Shown: positions 34,734 to 43,448, counted from the first letter of the stretch. The stretch is 64,000 bases of DNA from JAYPWI01 sp038135065 (GCA_038135065.1 JAYPWI010000020.1:6744-70743); one strand, 5' to 3'. Notes: generated by a model not told the origin, from the sequence alone. Made by a program: numbers and translations.

Positions 34734-35485
34734 CGGTCCACCGCACGATGCACTGCTGCGACCAGACCATCGACCGATGCGGCCTTCGCCACGGCCGCCA
34801 CGTCGACTCCCCGTTCGGCACAGGCCCGACGGGTCGTCTCACCGATGCACACAACCTGTCCGGCGACCCGACCGCCGGTCTGTTCGAGATGCCCATGCAC
34901 AGCCGACGGACTGGCGAAGACGGTGACGTCGGCTCCGACCGCCTCCTCGATCACCTGTTCGGGCAGAGAGGGATGCACCGTCCGGTAGGCGGCCACCGCC
35001 CAGACGTCCCACCCCCGGGCAACCAGTCCGTCGACCAGATCGGGCCGCCCGTCGGTGGCCATCGGAACGAAGCACCGGTCGTTGGGCGATGGATCAGGAA
35101 AGGCTTCAGCGAGCGAGGCGGCCGAAGGATGGGGCGATACGAGATCCACTGGGCGCCCGAATTCCATCTCGGCGCGAGCCGCAGTCGAATGGCCAACGGC
35201 ACCGACCTTCAGCCCCAGCAGCCGACGACGGACCCCCCGTCGTTCGGAGCGAGCCAGGGCTGCAGCGACTGCATTGGCCGACGTGAAGGCCACCCAGGTG
35301 AAGCGCTCGAGGCGCAGGAGGGCATCGTCGAGCGGTTGACCCCCGTCGAGCGGGGGCACGATGGCAATGGCCGGGGCCCTGACCACAGCGGCACCCGCCG
35401 CCTCGAAGGCCTCGACCAGGGACCCCGATTGGTGTGAGGCTCGGGTCACCACCACGGACAACCCCTCGAGGGAACCCCTACTCAT
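34730..35485 (-). CDS. hemD: Uroporphyrinogen-III synthase
   Basis: Cyclises hydroxymethylbilane to uroporphyrinogen III. The protein has 251 residues; the family is weakly conserved, but the bilobed pattern is clear with VVVTRASHQSGSL at the start, VAFTSANAV, and FASPSAVHGHL plus VVCIGETTRRAC in the second lobe. It overlaps hemC by four bases. It is a standalone enzyme, not fused to a SAM methyltransferase as in some actinobacteria. Confidence 0.9.
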   Translation of the reverse strand: MSRGSLEGLSVVVTRASHQSGSLVEAFEAAGAAVVRAPAIAIVPPLDGGQPLDDALLRLERFTWVAFTSANAVAAALARSERRGVRRRLLGLKVGAVGHSTAARAEMEFGRPVDLVSPHPSAASLAEAFPDPSPNDRCFVPMATDGRPDLVDGLVARGWDVWAVAAYRTVHPSLPEQVIEEAVGADVTVFASPSAVHGHLEQTGGRVAGQVVCIGETTRRACAERGVDVAAVAKAASVDGLVAAVHRAVDR

Positions 35486-36375
35486 CGATCGGCAGCGAGC
35501 AGTTCGCGCCCGCCGTGTTCGTCGAGCACTTCGTCGGCCACCATCTCACCCAACGGCCCGGGATCGGTCGCCACCGAGGTCACGACGATCACCCGGTCCC
35601 CCGTGCGACTCGACAGCAAACCGGTCAGGCGGAGATTCGGCCCTTCGACCACGGCCAAGCCACCCACGGGTAACTCGCAACCCCCACCCAGACGGGCCAG
35701 GTAGGACCGCTCGGCCTGTACGCAGCGGGTGGTCACATCATCGGTGATGCGGGCGATGGCTTCGGCCGCCTGCGTATCTCCTTCGCGAACCTCGATGGCC
35801 ACTGCCCCTTGACCCACCTGAGGCATCATCACGTCTGGTTCGAGACGTTCCGCGATGTCGTCGCTACGGCCAAGCCGATCCAGAGCAGCGGCTGCCACAA
35901 CAACGGCAGCCACGTCGGGACGAGCAGCCACTGCGATCCGGGTATCCATGTTGCCGCGTACACCTTCGAACCGTATGTCGGGCCGCAGTCGAGCCAGTTG
36001 GGCGATACGCCGAGCGGAGCCGCTCACCACCAGTCCCCCAGCCGGTACGTCGGCCAACGTCGATCCGACGAGGGCATCCCGGACGTCACCACGTGGCAGG
36101 CACCCGACCAGGAACATGCCTGGTGTCGCTCCTGACGTGAGATCCTTCGCGCTGTGCACAGCGATGTCGGCGGCACCTCGCATGACAGCGGCCTGCACAC
36201 CCTTCACGAAGACCCCCCGACCGGACAGCGCCGAAATCGGGCTGTCCTGATCGAGATCACCCTCGGTCTGGACCACGACAAGCTCAGCCGTCAGCCCCGT
36301 CTCAGCCAACAGCGCCGCAACAGTGCGAGCCTGCCACAGCGCCAGCGGACTTCCGCGGGTGGCGATGCGAAGCAT
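35482..36375 (-). CDS. hemC: Porphobilinogen deaminase (hydroxymethylbilane synthase)
   Basis: Polymerises four porphobilinogens. RIATRGSPLALWQA is at the N-terminus and the dipyrromethane-binding cysteine lies in LGGGCELPVGG. The ATG at 36375 (MLRIATRG) gives 297 residues and follows the hemA stop by four bases; an upstream frame extension overlaps hemA and is unlikely. Confidence 0.94.
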   Translation of the reverse strand: MLRIATRGSPLALWQARTVAALLAETGLTAELVVVQTEGDLDQDSPISALSGRGVFVKGVQAAVMRGAADIAVHSAKDLTSGATPGMFLVGCLPRGDVRDALVGSTLADVPAGGLVVSGSARRIAQLARLRPDIRFEGVRGNMDTRIAVAARPDVAAVVVAAAALDRLGRSDDIAERLEPDVMMPQVGQGAVAIEVREGDTQAAEAIARITDDVTTRCVQAERSYLARLGGGCELPVGGLAVVEGPNLRLTGLLSSRTGDRVIVVTSVATDPGPLGEMVADEVLDEHGGRELLAADR

Positions 36376-36379
36376 GGGC

Positions 36380-37678
36380 TCAGAGATCGAAGAGGTCACG
36401 GACGCTGTCGGCAAGCCGATGGCCCCTGGCTGTACCCGCCGCAGTTCTCAGGGCAATCGTGGGTTCGTGGAGGAGCTTCGCCACCAAGGCCCGACTGAAC
36501 TGCTCCAGAAGTTGTCGTTGGTCGTCGTCCAGTCCGTTGACATGCCGTTCGAGTTCAGCGACTCGGATAGCGTCCACGGTCCCACGCAGTGAGGTGATGA
36601 GAGGTGCCATCTGTCTGGCCGATCGGACATCAGCGAAGCGACCGACCTCCTCGCTCACGATCGCAGTAACCCGATCGACCTCCAAGGAACGCTCGGCTCG
36701 ACCCTGCGCGGCGAAGGCCGACAGGTCCTCCATGTCGAAGAGGGTCACACCGTCGAGTAGGCCCACCGACGGGTCGACATCCCGGGGGAGGGCGATGTCG
36801 ACGATCAACAACGGTCGTCCTTGGCGCTGCGCCACGACATCACGCACGCTGGCGTTGTCGACGATGACCTGACTGGCCCCAGTCGACGTCAGCAGCAGGT
36901 CGGCGCTGGACAGAGCTGCAGGGAGCTGATCCAAGGGAAGCACCGCTCCCCCGACCCGCTCGGCGAGCGCAGCAGCCCGGGCGGGGGTCCGATTGGCGAT
37001 GGATACCGAGCGAGGCCCTGCATCGGCCAGCGCCACCACCATCCCATCGGCCATTTCTCCGGCACCGACCACGAGAACGTCCCGATCGGTAAGGCCGCCG
37101 AGATGTCGAGTCGCCATGTCCACGGCAGCGTGCGACACCGAGGCGGTATGACGACCGATCGAGGTCTCGGTTCGCACTCGCTTGCCCGTCTCCAACGCGT
37201 GTCGGAACAGCAGGTTGAGCACAGCACCAGCCGTGCCCTCGGAGCGGGCGGTGTCCCAGGACGTTCGGACTTGTCCAAGGATCTCCGACTCGCCCAACAC
37301 CACCGAATCCAGTCCAGCGGCCACGGACAGCAGGTGATGCACTGCGTCGTCGTCATGATGCACGTACAGGTACTCGGACAACTCGGCCGCATCGACCGAA
37401 CTGGCCTGGGCCACAACGTTGCGAATCTCTCCGAAGGCAGCGTGGAACTTCTCAGCTATTGCGTAGACCTCGGTCCGGTTGCAGGTCGAGACCAGCACGA
37501 CCTCGGACACGTGTTCACATTCGCTGAGACCCCCCAGCAGCTTGGGCACGTCATGGGGCGCGACAGCACAACGTTCGAGGAGGTCAATGGGAGCGCTGCG
37601 ATGGCTCAGCCCTAGAACGACGATGGACAAGAGAAATCGGTCCGACGTGGGGGAACGGGACACACCATGTTCGCCCAT
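36380..37678 (-). CDS. hemA: Glutamyl-tRNA reductase
   Basis: Makes glutamate-1-semialdehyde from Glu-tRNA. The active-site cysteine lies in STCNRTE and a Rossmann motif VVGAGEMADGMV follows. The length is about 432 residues. The start is uncertain: ATG at 37678 is given, ATG at 37696 or a TTG closer to LSIVVLGLSHRSAP are possible, and none has a clear ribosome binding site. It lies 54 bases behind rex, as in Streptomyces rex-hemACD. Rex may control it. Confidence 0.93.
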   Translation of the reverse strand: MGEHGVSRSPTSDRFLLSIVVLGLSHRSAPIDLLERCAVAPHDVPKLLGGLSECEHVSEVVLVSTCNRTEVYAIAEKFHAAFGEIRNVVAQASSVDAAELSEYLYVHHDDDAVHHLLSVAAGLDSVVLGESEILGQVRTSWDTARSEGTAGAVLNLLFRHALETGKRVRTETSIGRHTASVSHAAVDMATRHLGGLTDRDVLVVGAGEMADGMVVALADAGPRSVSIANRTPARAAALAERVGGAVLPLDQLPAALSSADLLLTSTGASQVIVDNASVRDVVAQRQGRPLLIVDIALPRDVDPSVGLLDGVTLFDMEDLSAFAAQGRAERSLEVDRVTAIVSEEVGRFADVRSARQMAPLITSLRGTVDAIRVAELERHVNGLDDDQRQLLEQFSRALVAKLLHEPTIALRTAAGTARGHRLADSVRDLFDL

Positions 37679-37732
37679 GAGCGGGCATTGCGCCATTCAG
37701 CGAGTTGTGGCGTCAGGCACAAGGTCGTGTCC

Positions 37733-38425
37733 TCACAGCACCGTGGGGTCCAATGCACGGTCGTCGGTCTCGTCGAATCGACGCGCATAGAACGACAGGA
37801 TCTGTAATTCGAGGGCCAGGTCGACCTGTCGAACCGTCACACCATCGGGGACCATGGCGGTTCCAGGGGCGAAACTGAGGATCGAGCTCACTCCCGCAGC
37901 AACCAGAGCGTCCACGGCGCTCTGGGCGGCACTTGCGGGCGTCGCCACGATGCCGATCGAGCCTGGGCGCTGTGCGACCAGCCCGGGAAGGGAGGCCAGA
38001 TCGCTCACCGTCACCCCTCCCACCTCGCCTCCCACCTTGTCCGGGTCGATGTCGACGATTCCAACCACTTCGAAACCCCGGGCGTCGAAGCCCCGGTAGT
38101 TCGATAGAGCGTGTCCGAGATTGCCCGCTCCAACGATGACCACGGCTCGATCCCGACCGAGGCCGAGTTCCCTGCTCATCTCGTCCACCAGGTGCTGCAC
38201 GTCGTACCCGACCCCCCTGGTGCCATAGCTCCCGAGATAGGACAGGTCCTTACGTACCTTTGCTGCGTTGACTCCCGCAGCCTGACCGACCTGCTCACTG
38301 GACACGGTACGGATGCCCTGAGCGGCCAAGGCCAAGAGCGTCTGCAGGTACAGCGGCAAGCGCGACACGGTGACCTCGGGAACGTGTTGCCTGTCATCGA
38401 GTCGGCGCCGCTGTTCCTCCCCCAT
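37733..38425 (-). CDS. rex: Redox-sensing transcriptional repressor Rex
   Basis: NADH/NAD+ sensor. The N-terminal winged helix includes SRLPLYLQTL and VNAAKVRKDLSYLGSYG, which is the recognition region; a Rossmann motif VIVGAGNLGHAL and the C-terminal swap helix (LQILSFYARR) follow. The length of 230 residues is typical. It is the likely regulator of the operators at 30228 and 9706. An inverted repeat GTCGAA-N7-TTCGAC (38444-38462) lies upstream but is not a Rex site. Confidence 0.95.
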   Translation of the reverse strand: MGEEQRRRLDDRQHVPEVTVSRLPLYLQTLLALAAQGIRTVSSEQVGQAAGVNAAKVRKDLSYLGSYGTRGVGYDVQHLVDEMSRELGLGRDRAVVIVGAGNLGHALSNYRGFDARGFEVVGIVDIDPDKVGGEVGGVTVSDLASLPGLVAQRPGSIGIVATPASAAQSAVDALVAAGVSSILSFAPGTAMVPDGVTVRQVDLALELQILSFYARRFDETDDRALDPTVL

Positions 38426-38494
38426 GCTCCGATGCTAGCGACCGTCGAACGAACCCTTCGACCCGGGCATCGGGACAAGGCGGCCCCATCACCG

Positions 38495-38584
38495 TCAGAG
38501 ACTGACGGAGAGCAACTGGATCGTTGCTGCGACGAGGATCAGCAACAGCAAAGCACCGATCGCCAGGGAGGTTGCCGGCCTCAC
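38495..38584 (-). CDS. Small single-helix membrane peptide (29 residues), translationally coupled
   Basis: A GTG at 38584 overlaps the stop codon of the preceding gene (GTGA), with GGGAGG four bases upstream. The frame encodes about 29 residues: a short RP-containing start, then one hydrophobic helix (SLAIGALLLLILVAATIQLL), then a TGA stop. Not recognised. It sits between the SAM-hydrolase family gene and rex. Its existence rests on the ribosome binding site, overlap and hydrophobicity only. Confidence 0.5.
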   Translation of the reverse strand: MRPATSLAIGALLLLILVAATIQLLSVSL

Positions 38585-39375
38585 CGTGCCTCCCGGATCA
38601 CAACCTCGGTTCCGACCCCGAGGTCGTGTGCTGCGGGGTCTGCGACATCGGCCAGGGCCAATAGCCCGAAGACATCGTCGACCAGCGACGGCTGCCCAGA
38701 CGGGGGTTGGCCCGTGGGAGCCACCTTGACCACTCGGCGATTCTCGCCGAACTCCACGACGAGGACGTCGCCCATACCTTCGATGGCCTCACGGTCGATA
38801 TTGAGCTGCGACGAACCATCCTGGTGGACGTGGAGCACCTCAGCGGACAGGGCACCGTCGTCCTCGATACGGGGCACCGGGACCAGTGCCGGCAGCAGGC
38901 CCGCAGGATCGACGAGTTCCCCCAGCTCCTCCAAACTCGACCCAGCGGCCAGACGACCGGCCACCGGGGTGAGCACGTCACGAGCCGGATGCAGGCGCCC
39001 CGGGGACTCGAGATGCCATTCCTCCCGGGTGAGGCTCACCGCTCGATCCGCCCCGCCGACCAGGGCAACCGCCGCACCGAGCGCACCGTTGTCGGGTCCT
39101 ATCAGGACAGCCTGTCCCCCTCCGACCTCCACTGCGACCGCTGGCCTCTCGAGGACATCACCAACCGATACCAGCACCAATCCTGGCGCAAGGTAGGGAA
39201 CCGAACGAGCCACCATGAGGGCGGCCGAACGAGCATCGCCCCGGGGCAGGGTGTGACACACATCGACCACCGCGGACCCGGGTGACAACTCACGTAGCAA
39301 CGAGTGCACCACCCCCACCATCTCATCGCTCCGACCCAGATCGGTGAAACAGCTGATCGTGTCGTAGCGAGTCAT
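38581..39375 (-). CDS. SAM hydrolase / SAM-dependent halogenase family protein (DUF62)
   Basis: Family members hydrolyse S-adenosylmethionine to adenosine and methionine. Supporting features are the start ISCFTDLGRSDEMVGVV, LIGPDNGALGAAV, and HPARDVLTPVAGRLAAGSS. The usual VVDPGVG box is altered (SVGDVLERP) and the GRD box reads ARD, so activity is not assured. ATG at 39375 gives 264 residues. Confidence 0.78.
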   Translation of the reverse strand: MTRYDTISCFTDLGRSDEMVGVVHSLLRELSPGSAVVDVCHTLPRGDARSAALMVARSVPYLAPGLVLVSVGDVLERPAVAVEVGGGQAVLIGPDNGALGAAVALVGGADRAVSLTREEWHLESPGRLHPARDVLTPVAGRLAAGSSLEELGELVDPAGLLPALVPVPRIEDDGALSAEVLHVHQDGSSQLNIDREAIEGMGDVLVVEFGENRRVVKVAPTGQPPSGQPSLVDDVFGLLALADVADPAAHDLGVGTEVVIREAR

Positions 39376-39413
39376 GTCGAGGACGGTACCCGCCCCCAGA
39401 CGCGGAGGCCCGA

Positions 39414-40193
39414 TCAGGCTCTGCCCAGCTCCTCTGAACGACGGGTAGCGGCTTCGACCGCCGCCGCAAAGGCGGCCCGGAGCCCGGAGCGCTCCAGTTC
39501 TCGCAATCCGGCCGCTGTGGTCCCCCCAGGCGATGTGACATCGGCACGTAGTTCTGCGGGAGGACGCCCTTGCGCAAGCAGGGTGGCCGATCCGAGGAGG
39601 GTCTGAACGGTCAGGTCGACGGCGACCTGGCGTGCCAAGCCCATCATCACTCCGGCGTCGATCATGGCCTCGGCGACGAGAAAGACGTAGGCAGGACCAC
39701 TTCCCGACAGGCCCGTCACAGCGTCGAGCAGTCGTTCGGAACTTCGGACGACGATCCCAACGGAACCGAGGATTGTCTCCGCCCACTCCAAGTCCTCGGC
39801 TCCGGCAGCAGCGTTGCCGCAGATGGCGGCCGCTCCCCGTCCGACCAGTGCAGGGGTGTTCGGCATGGCCCGGATAGTCGGGGTGGATCCAAACGACGCT
39901 GCGAGGGTGGTCAGGGTGACCCCCGCAGCCACGGACAGGACCCGGTCGACCCCGGCGCTGGCAACTGCGTCCGCGGCTGCCGGAATCGCATCCGGCTTCG
40001 TGGCCAGGATGACTCCCGCCGATTCCTCGGGCGCCTCCAGCACTCGAACTCCGAACTGGGCGGTGAGGTCATCCCGTCGAGCAGCGACCAGTTCGACAAC
40101 GGCCAGCGAGTCGACGCTCCGCCCAGCGGCCAGCAGGCCCCCCAAAAGAGCCTCGCCCATCTTTCCACCGCCGACGATCAACACCTCAGCCAT
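39414..40193 (-). CDS. proC: Pyrroline-5-carboxylate reductase
   Basis: Last step of proline synthesis. LIVGGGKMGEALLGGLL is the NAD(P)H site, RAMPNTPALVG and LSGSGPAYVFLVAEAM are family signatures, and VTSPGGTTAAGL is near the C-terminus. ATG at 40193 has AAGG seven bases upstream. The length is 259 residues. Confidence 0.94.
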   Translation of the reverse strand: MAEVLIVGGGKMGEALLGGLLAAGRSVDSLAVVELVAARRDDLTAQFGVRVLEAPEESAGVILATKPDAIPAAADAVASAGVDRVLSVAAGVTLTTLAASFGSTPTIRAMPNTPALVGRGAAAICGNAAAGAEDLEWAETILGSVGIVVRSSERLLDAVTGLSGSGPAYVFLVAEAMIDAGVMMGLARQVAVDLTVQTLLGSATLLAQGRPPAELRADVTSPGGTTAAGLRELERSGLRAAFAAAVEAATRRSEELGRA

Positions 40194-40325
40194 GGGCAAA
40201 CCTTACCGGTGGCACCCCGTCGGCACCGGGTTGCCGGAGCGCTTCCAACCCCACTGCACTTCCCCGATCAGCGAGACCAGCAGCGCTCCGACGACACGTA
40301 CCCTAGCTCCGTTGCGATTGAAATG

Positions 40326-40340
40326 CAATGAAATACATTG
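40326..40340. promoter_or_regulatory. AT-rich palindrome upstream of proC
   Basis: CAATG-AAATA-CATTG is a perfect inverted repeat in a roughly 35-base AT-rich island (40317-40352) within GC-rich DNA. It lies about 130 bases upstream of proC and at the 3' end of the YbjN gene. It could be an operator or part of a proC promoter; no binding protein is known. Confidence 0.35.
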
Positions 40341-40346
40341 AAAACA

Positions 40347-40814
40347 TTATTTGCGGTCGAGCACCGAGCCGAAACCGAGCCGAAGGGCCATCGGCCAGTA
40401 CCGCTCGACGTACTCCCACAGCGAGCCCGTCACCCGATCGAGTTCCTCCTCGTCGACTGCGTGGATCGGGAGTTCTCCGGTCAGGAAGATGGCATCCTCG
40501 GGTCCGATGCCGAACTGGGCACCGACCAATTGATAATTGCGGTGGAGCAGGAACTCGAACACCCGGCTCGGTTCGTCCACCGGAGCGGGCAAGAAGTAGG
40601 TCTCGTATTTCAAGGTTCGCTGACCCAGGGTGAACCAGATGGTGGTGACATCGCGGACCTCGGCCTCGAGCCGTACGTACCACCGCCTGGGGATCTCCTC
40701 GTCACGGCTGACGTCGAGGATCGTGGGCAACTCGGCGGACTGCCGAGCGAAGTGCGCATCGATCCTCCCTTCGAGCAGCAGGAGTTCATCGTGGGTGGCA
40801 GGCGGGCGACTCAC
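40347..40814 (-). CDS. YbjN-domain protein downstream of mshA
   Basis: A 155-residue soluble protein of the YbjN fold, with regions around YVRLEAEVRDVTTIWFTLGQ and FEFLLHRNYQLVGAQFGI typical of that family. The function is unknown. In mycobacteria a YbjN-type gene also follows mshA (Rv0486-Rv0487), and here the start overlaps the mshA stop by four bases. This supports both assignments. Confidence 0.8.
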   Translation of the reverse strand: MSRPPATHDELLLLEGRIDAHFARQSAELPTILDVSRDEEIPRRWYVRLEAEVRDVTTIWFTLGQRTLKYETYFLPAPVDEPSRVFEFLLHRNYQLVGAQFGIGPEDAIFLTGELPIHAVDEEELDRVTGSLWEYVERYWPMALRLGFGSVLDRK

Positions 40815-42019
40815 GAGCAGTCCACCAATTCCCGAACCCGAAGGCGGCCGAACACATCCAACGCCCGAGCCGCCGTAGCCCCCCAGGAATGGTTGCGGGC
40901 CAGCGCTGCCCCGTGGGCGCCAAGACGAAGGCTGAACAATGGATCCTCGAGAATGGCCCCGATAGCTCGAGCGAAATCCTCCGGCTCCCTGCCGTCGACC
41001 AACAATCCAGTCTCCCCGTCCACCACGTTGTCACGCAGGCCACCTACGTTCGCTGCCACCACCGGGGTGCCGCAGGCCGCCGCTTCCAAGGCGACCAAGC
41101 CGAACGACTCGGACCGACTGGGCACTACACATACATCGGCAGCCCGGTAGTAGGTGGACAGCAGATGGTGGGGTTGGGGTTCGACGAGGCGAACGCGCTG
41201 CTCCAACCCGAGTGCTGCGATCCGAGCGCGAACATCGGCCAGGGTCGCAGCACCATCAGGCCCAGACGGACCACCGACGATGACGAGCACGGCATCCTGA
41301 TCGACCAACCGGACCATCGCCTCGACAGCAAGATCGACCCCTTTCAGAGGTTGGATGCGCCCCACGAACAACACGACCGGGCGATCGCCGAGACCGACCG
41401 CCTGCCGAGCCGCCCACCTCTGCCCGGGTGAGAAAAAGGCGAGGTCGACACCCGGCGTGAGGATTTCGAGGCGCTGCTCGTCGACCATGTACATCTCGCG
41501 CAACTGCTCGATCTCGACCTGACCCGACGCGAAGACGACGTCCGCGCATCCGATCACCTCCTCCTCAGCCGCAATCCGACTGGGAGGCTCCCAATCACCC
41601 CCGGACACCTTCACCTTTCCCAGGGTGTGGAAGGTAACGCCCAAGGGAACATCGAACCGATGCTTCAGGCGATGGCCGACGACCCCACTGAGCCAGTAGT
41701 GGGCATGGACGGCGTCAGCGGGCTCGACGGTCAGAAATCGGGTAACTGCGTCGGTGAACTCATCGATGGCCTGGGGCAGGTCCTCCTTCGGAAGGTCCAG
41801 CGGTCCAGCATCGAGGTGAACGACCCGAACCCCGGGCTCCACCTCGACTACTTCTGACTCGTCAGGTGACTGGCGCCGACAGAAGACGTCACAGGCCACA
41901 CCTTGGTGGGCCATAGCCGTCACGAGCTCGGAGACGTAGACATTGAGGCCGCCGCCGTCTCCCGACCCGGGTTGGGTCAGCGGCGAGGTGTGCATGGACA
42001 CAACCGCTAGACGCCTCAT
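40811..42019 (-). CDS. mshA: D-inositol-3-phosphate glycosyltransferase (mycothiol synthesis)
   Basis: GT4 glycosyltransferase that starts mycothiol synthesis by joining N-acetylglucosamine to inositol phosphate. SMHTSPLTQPGSGDGGGLNV is the MshA N-terminal signature, and VGRIQPLKGVD and PSRSESFGLVALEAAACGTP are the nucleotide-sugar site. The length is about 402 residues. ATG at 42019 is preferred over an upstream GTG at 42028. Mycothiol genes are restricted to actinobacteria, which supports the taxonomic call. Confidence 0.9.
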   Translation of the reverse strand: MRRLAVVSMHTSPLTQPGSGDGGGLNVYVSELVTAMAHQGVACDVFCRRQSPDESEVVEVEPGVRVVHLDAGPLDLPKEDLPQAIDEFTDAVTRFLTVEPADAVHAHYWLSGVVGHRLKHRFDVPLGVTFHTLGKVKVSGGDWEPPSRIAAEEEVIGCADVVFASGQVEIEQLREMYMVDEQRLEILTPGVDLAFFSPGQRWAARQAVGLGDRPVVLFVGRIQPLKGVDLAVEAMVRLVDQDAVLVIVGGPSGPDGAATLADVRARIAALGLEQRVRLVEPQPHHLLSTYYRAADVCVVPSRSESFGLVALEAAACGTPVVAANVGGLRDNVVDGETGLLVDGREPEDFARAIGAILEDPLFSLRLGAHGAALARNHSWGATAARALDVFGRLRVRELVDCS

Positions 42020-42124
42020 CTCGACCACCGGCGTCGTGGGTCACGCTGCAAGTCGACCAGGCTCACGAGACTCCACGCTAGGAGATCGAGTCGTTGATCG
42101 CTCCCACCGTTGAAGCCGAGTCGT

Positions 42125-42631
42125 TCAGCCGATCGGCATCGACTTGAACCGCCGCGCGATCTCGCACTGCACGAGGTCGATCCGTTCGTGCAGTTGGTGG
42201 CGGGTGTCCGACACGAGGCGTTCGAACCCTTCGAGGGCGACCACCCGGCTGTCGATCTCTGCCTCGTCGTAATCGGGCAATGCCAGGAAGATCTGCGGAC
42301 CCACGATCACATCTACGTGCGCAACAAAGGAATCATCGGGCTGGAGCTCATCCCCGCCTCGAGTGGACGGGGTCGTGACCCCACCGCCAAGGACGTCGGG
42401 AAGTTGACAGATCAGCTCTGCCAGGTCTGCCGGATCACCACCCTTGTCCCGCCGTTCGAGTTCTGCACAGAGAATCTCGATCCGGCCCTGGGTCAGCCGG
42501 CGGACATAGGAAACCTGTCCCTCGACGTCGTGCAGTTCTCGACGGCGGGCATAGAGAGAGTCGAGTTCGACGTCGCCACAGTCGCTCATGTAGGCAGCAG
42601 CAAGGACCCGTTGCACATCGGGATGGAACAT
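42125..42631 (-). CDS. rsiG: RsiG/AmfC-like protein, putative c-di-GMP-dependent anti-sigma factor
   Basis: The 168 residues start at ATG 42631, which has AGGAG five bases upstream. Streptomyces RsiG binds c-di-GMP and holds the sigma factor WhiG, using two helices that each carry E(X)3S(X)2R(X)3Q(X)3D. Here the first helix reads EGQVSYVRRLTQGRIE (last position E) and the second ERLVSDTRHQLHERID (Q replaced by H). Both spacings are exact. No sigma factor is nearby. The family assignment is good; ligand and partner are inferred. Confidence 0.72.
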   Translation of the reverse strand: MFHPDVQRVLAAAYMSDCGDVELDSLYARRRELHDVEGQVSYVRRLTQGRIEILCAELERRDKGGDPADLAELICQLPDVLGGGVTTPSTRGGDELQPDDSFVAHVDVIVGPQIFLALPDYDEAEIDSRVVALEGFERLVSDTRHQLHERIDLVQCEIARRFKSMPIG

Positions 42632-42704
42632 CGCCTCTCCTCGTTCGACAAGGAGGTCTTCGGCTGTTTCGACTCCACCCTTGAGCAGGTTTGGGCACAA
42701 TCAC

Positions 42705-43448
42705 TCAGCCCATCAGGCGCTCGACAAGCAGCCACCACAGCGGTCCGGCAACAACGAGAGCATCGAGGCGACGAAGCGCTCGACCAGGCGCCGGCACGAG
42801 GGCACGACACACCACCGGGCCGAGCGGCAGTGCCACAGCCAGCACCAGCGAGTGGGAAGCAACCGTCGCCGGGTCGAGCGGGGGTATGCCCAGTTGGACG
42901 CTCATGTGCAGGACCGCCACGATGCCGACAGCGCCGGCCAGCGGACCCACCCATCGACGAGCGGCGCCGTATCCCACCAGATAGGTGCCTGCGTCGCCGA
43001 TGGCCATGGCCCACATCAACACCACAGCGCTTCCCAGCTCGACCCGAGCAACAGCCACCACAGAACAGGCCCCGACCACCGGAGGCACCCAACCGGCCAA
43101 CAACACCCCGACCCGGGCCACGGCCGGGGAGCGCGTATCGGCTCCCACCACGGCGAGAACGACCGTGCCGACGACCCCGGCCAGTACGAGCGCACCGGCC
43201 ACCCTCGGGTCCAGACCAGCTGAGAGGACCGACACTGTCGCGACCGCTCCCGCCAGCAGCTTGACCGAGCCCATTCGAGCCGTGCTCTGCCAACCGGCCA
43301 CGCCGGCCAGTACACCGAGGACCACCGCAAACAGGGCCAGGTCCACCCACAAGACGGCCATGACCACGACGAACCAGACCAGTCCCAAACTGATCCGAGC
43401 ATCGCCCGTGATGCTCGACTGGTGGGTCCCCTCGGTCGAATCCGCCAT
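42705..43448 (-). CDS. Polytopic membrane protein, possibly CdsA-related
   Basis: The protein has 247 residues and about eight hydrophobic helices. AIGDAGTYLVGYGAARR near residue 170 faintly resembles the phosphatidate cytidylyltransferase motif, but the family signature (KD...PGHGG) is missing, so enzymatic function is doubtful. The start overlaps the moaD stop by one base. Confidence 0.55.
   Translation of the reverse strand: MADSTEGTHQSSITGDARISLGLVWFVVVMAVLWVDLALFAVVLGVLAGVAGWQSTARMGSVKLLAGAVATVSVLSAGLDPRVAGALVLAGVVGTVVLAVVGADTRSPAVARVGVLLAGWVPPVVGACSVVAVARVELGSAVVLMWAMAIGDAGTYLVGYGAARRWVGPLAGAVGIVAVLHMSVQLGIPPLDPATVASHSLVLAVALPLGPVVCRALVPAPGRALRRLDALVVAGPLWWLLVERLMG

Noticed and set aside
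34518..34926. Plus-strand frame from 34525 onwards as a gene
   Set aside because: Only the first 140 bases show DUF1549 likeness; the rest is the reverse strand of the HAD gene start and hemD. There is no natural start.
36380..37696. Rex-type site in the rex-hemA gap
   Set aside because: No TTGTG/CACAA or TGTGAA/TTCACA pair was found in 37679-37732.
38444..38462. Inverted repeat GTCGAA-N7-TTCGAC upstream of rex as a Rex autoregulation site
   Set aside because: The arms do not match TTGTG/CACAA or TGTGAA/TTCACA; it may be a chance or unrelated repeat.
42705..43448. Firm call as phosphatidate cytidylyltransferase CdsA
   Set aside because: The CdsA signature with the lysine-aspartate and histidine-glycine residues is missing; only a weak GDAGTYLVG likeness remains.
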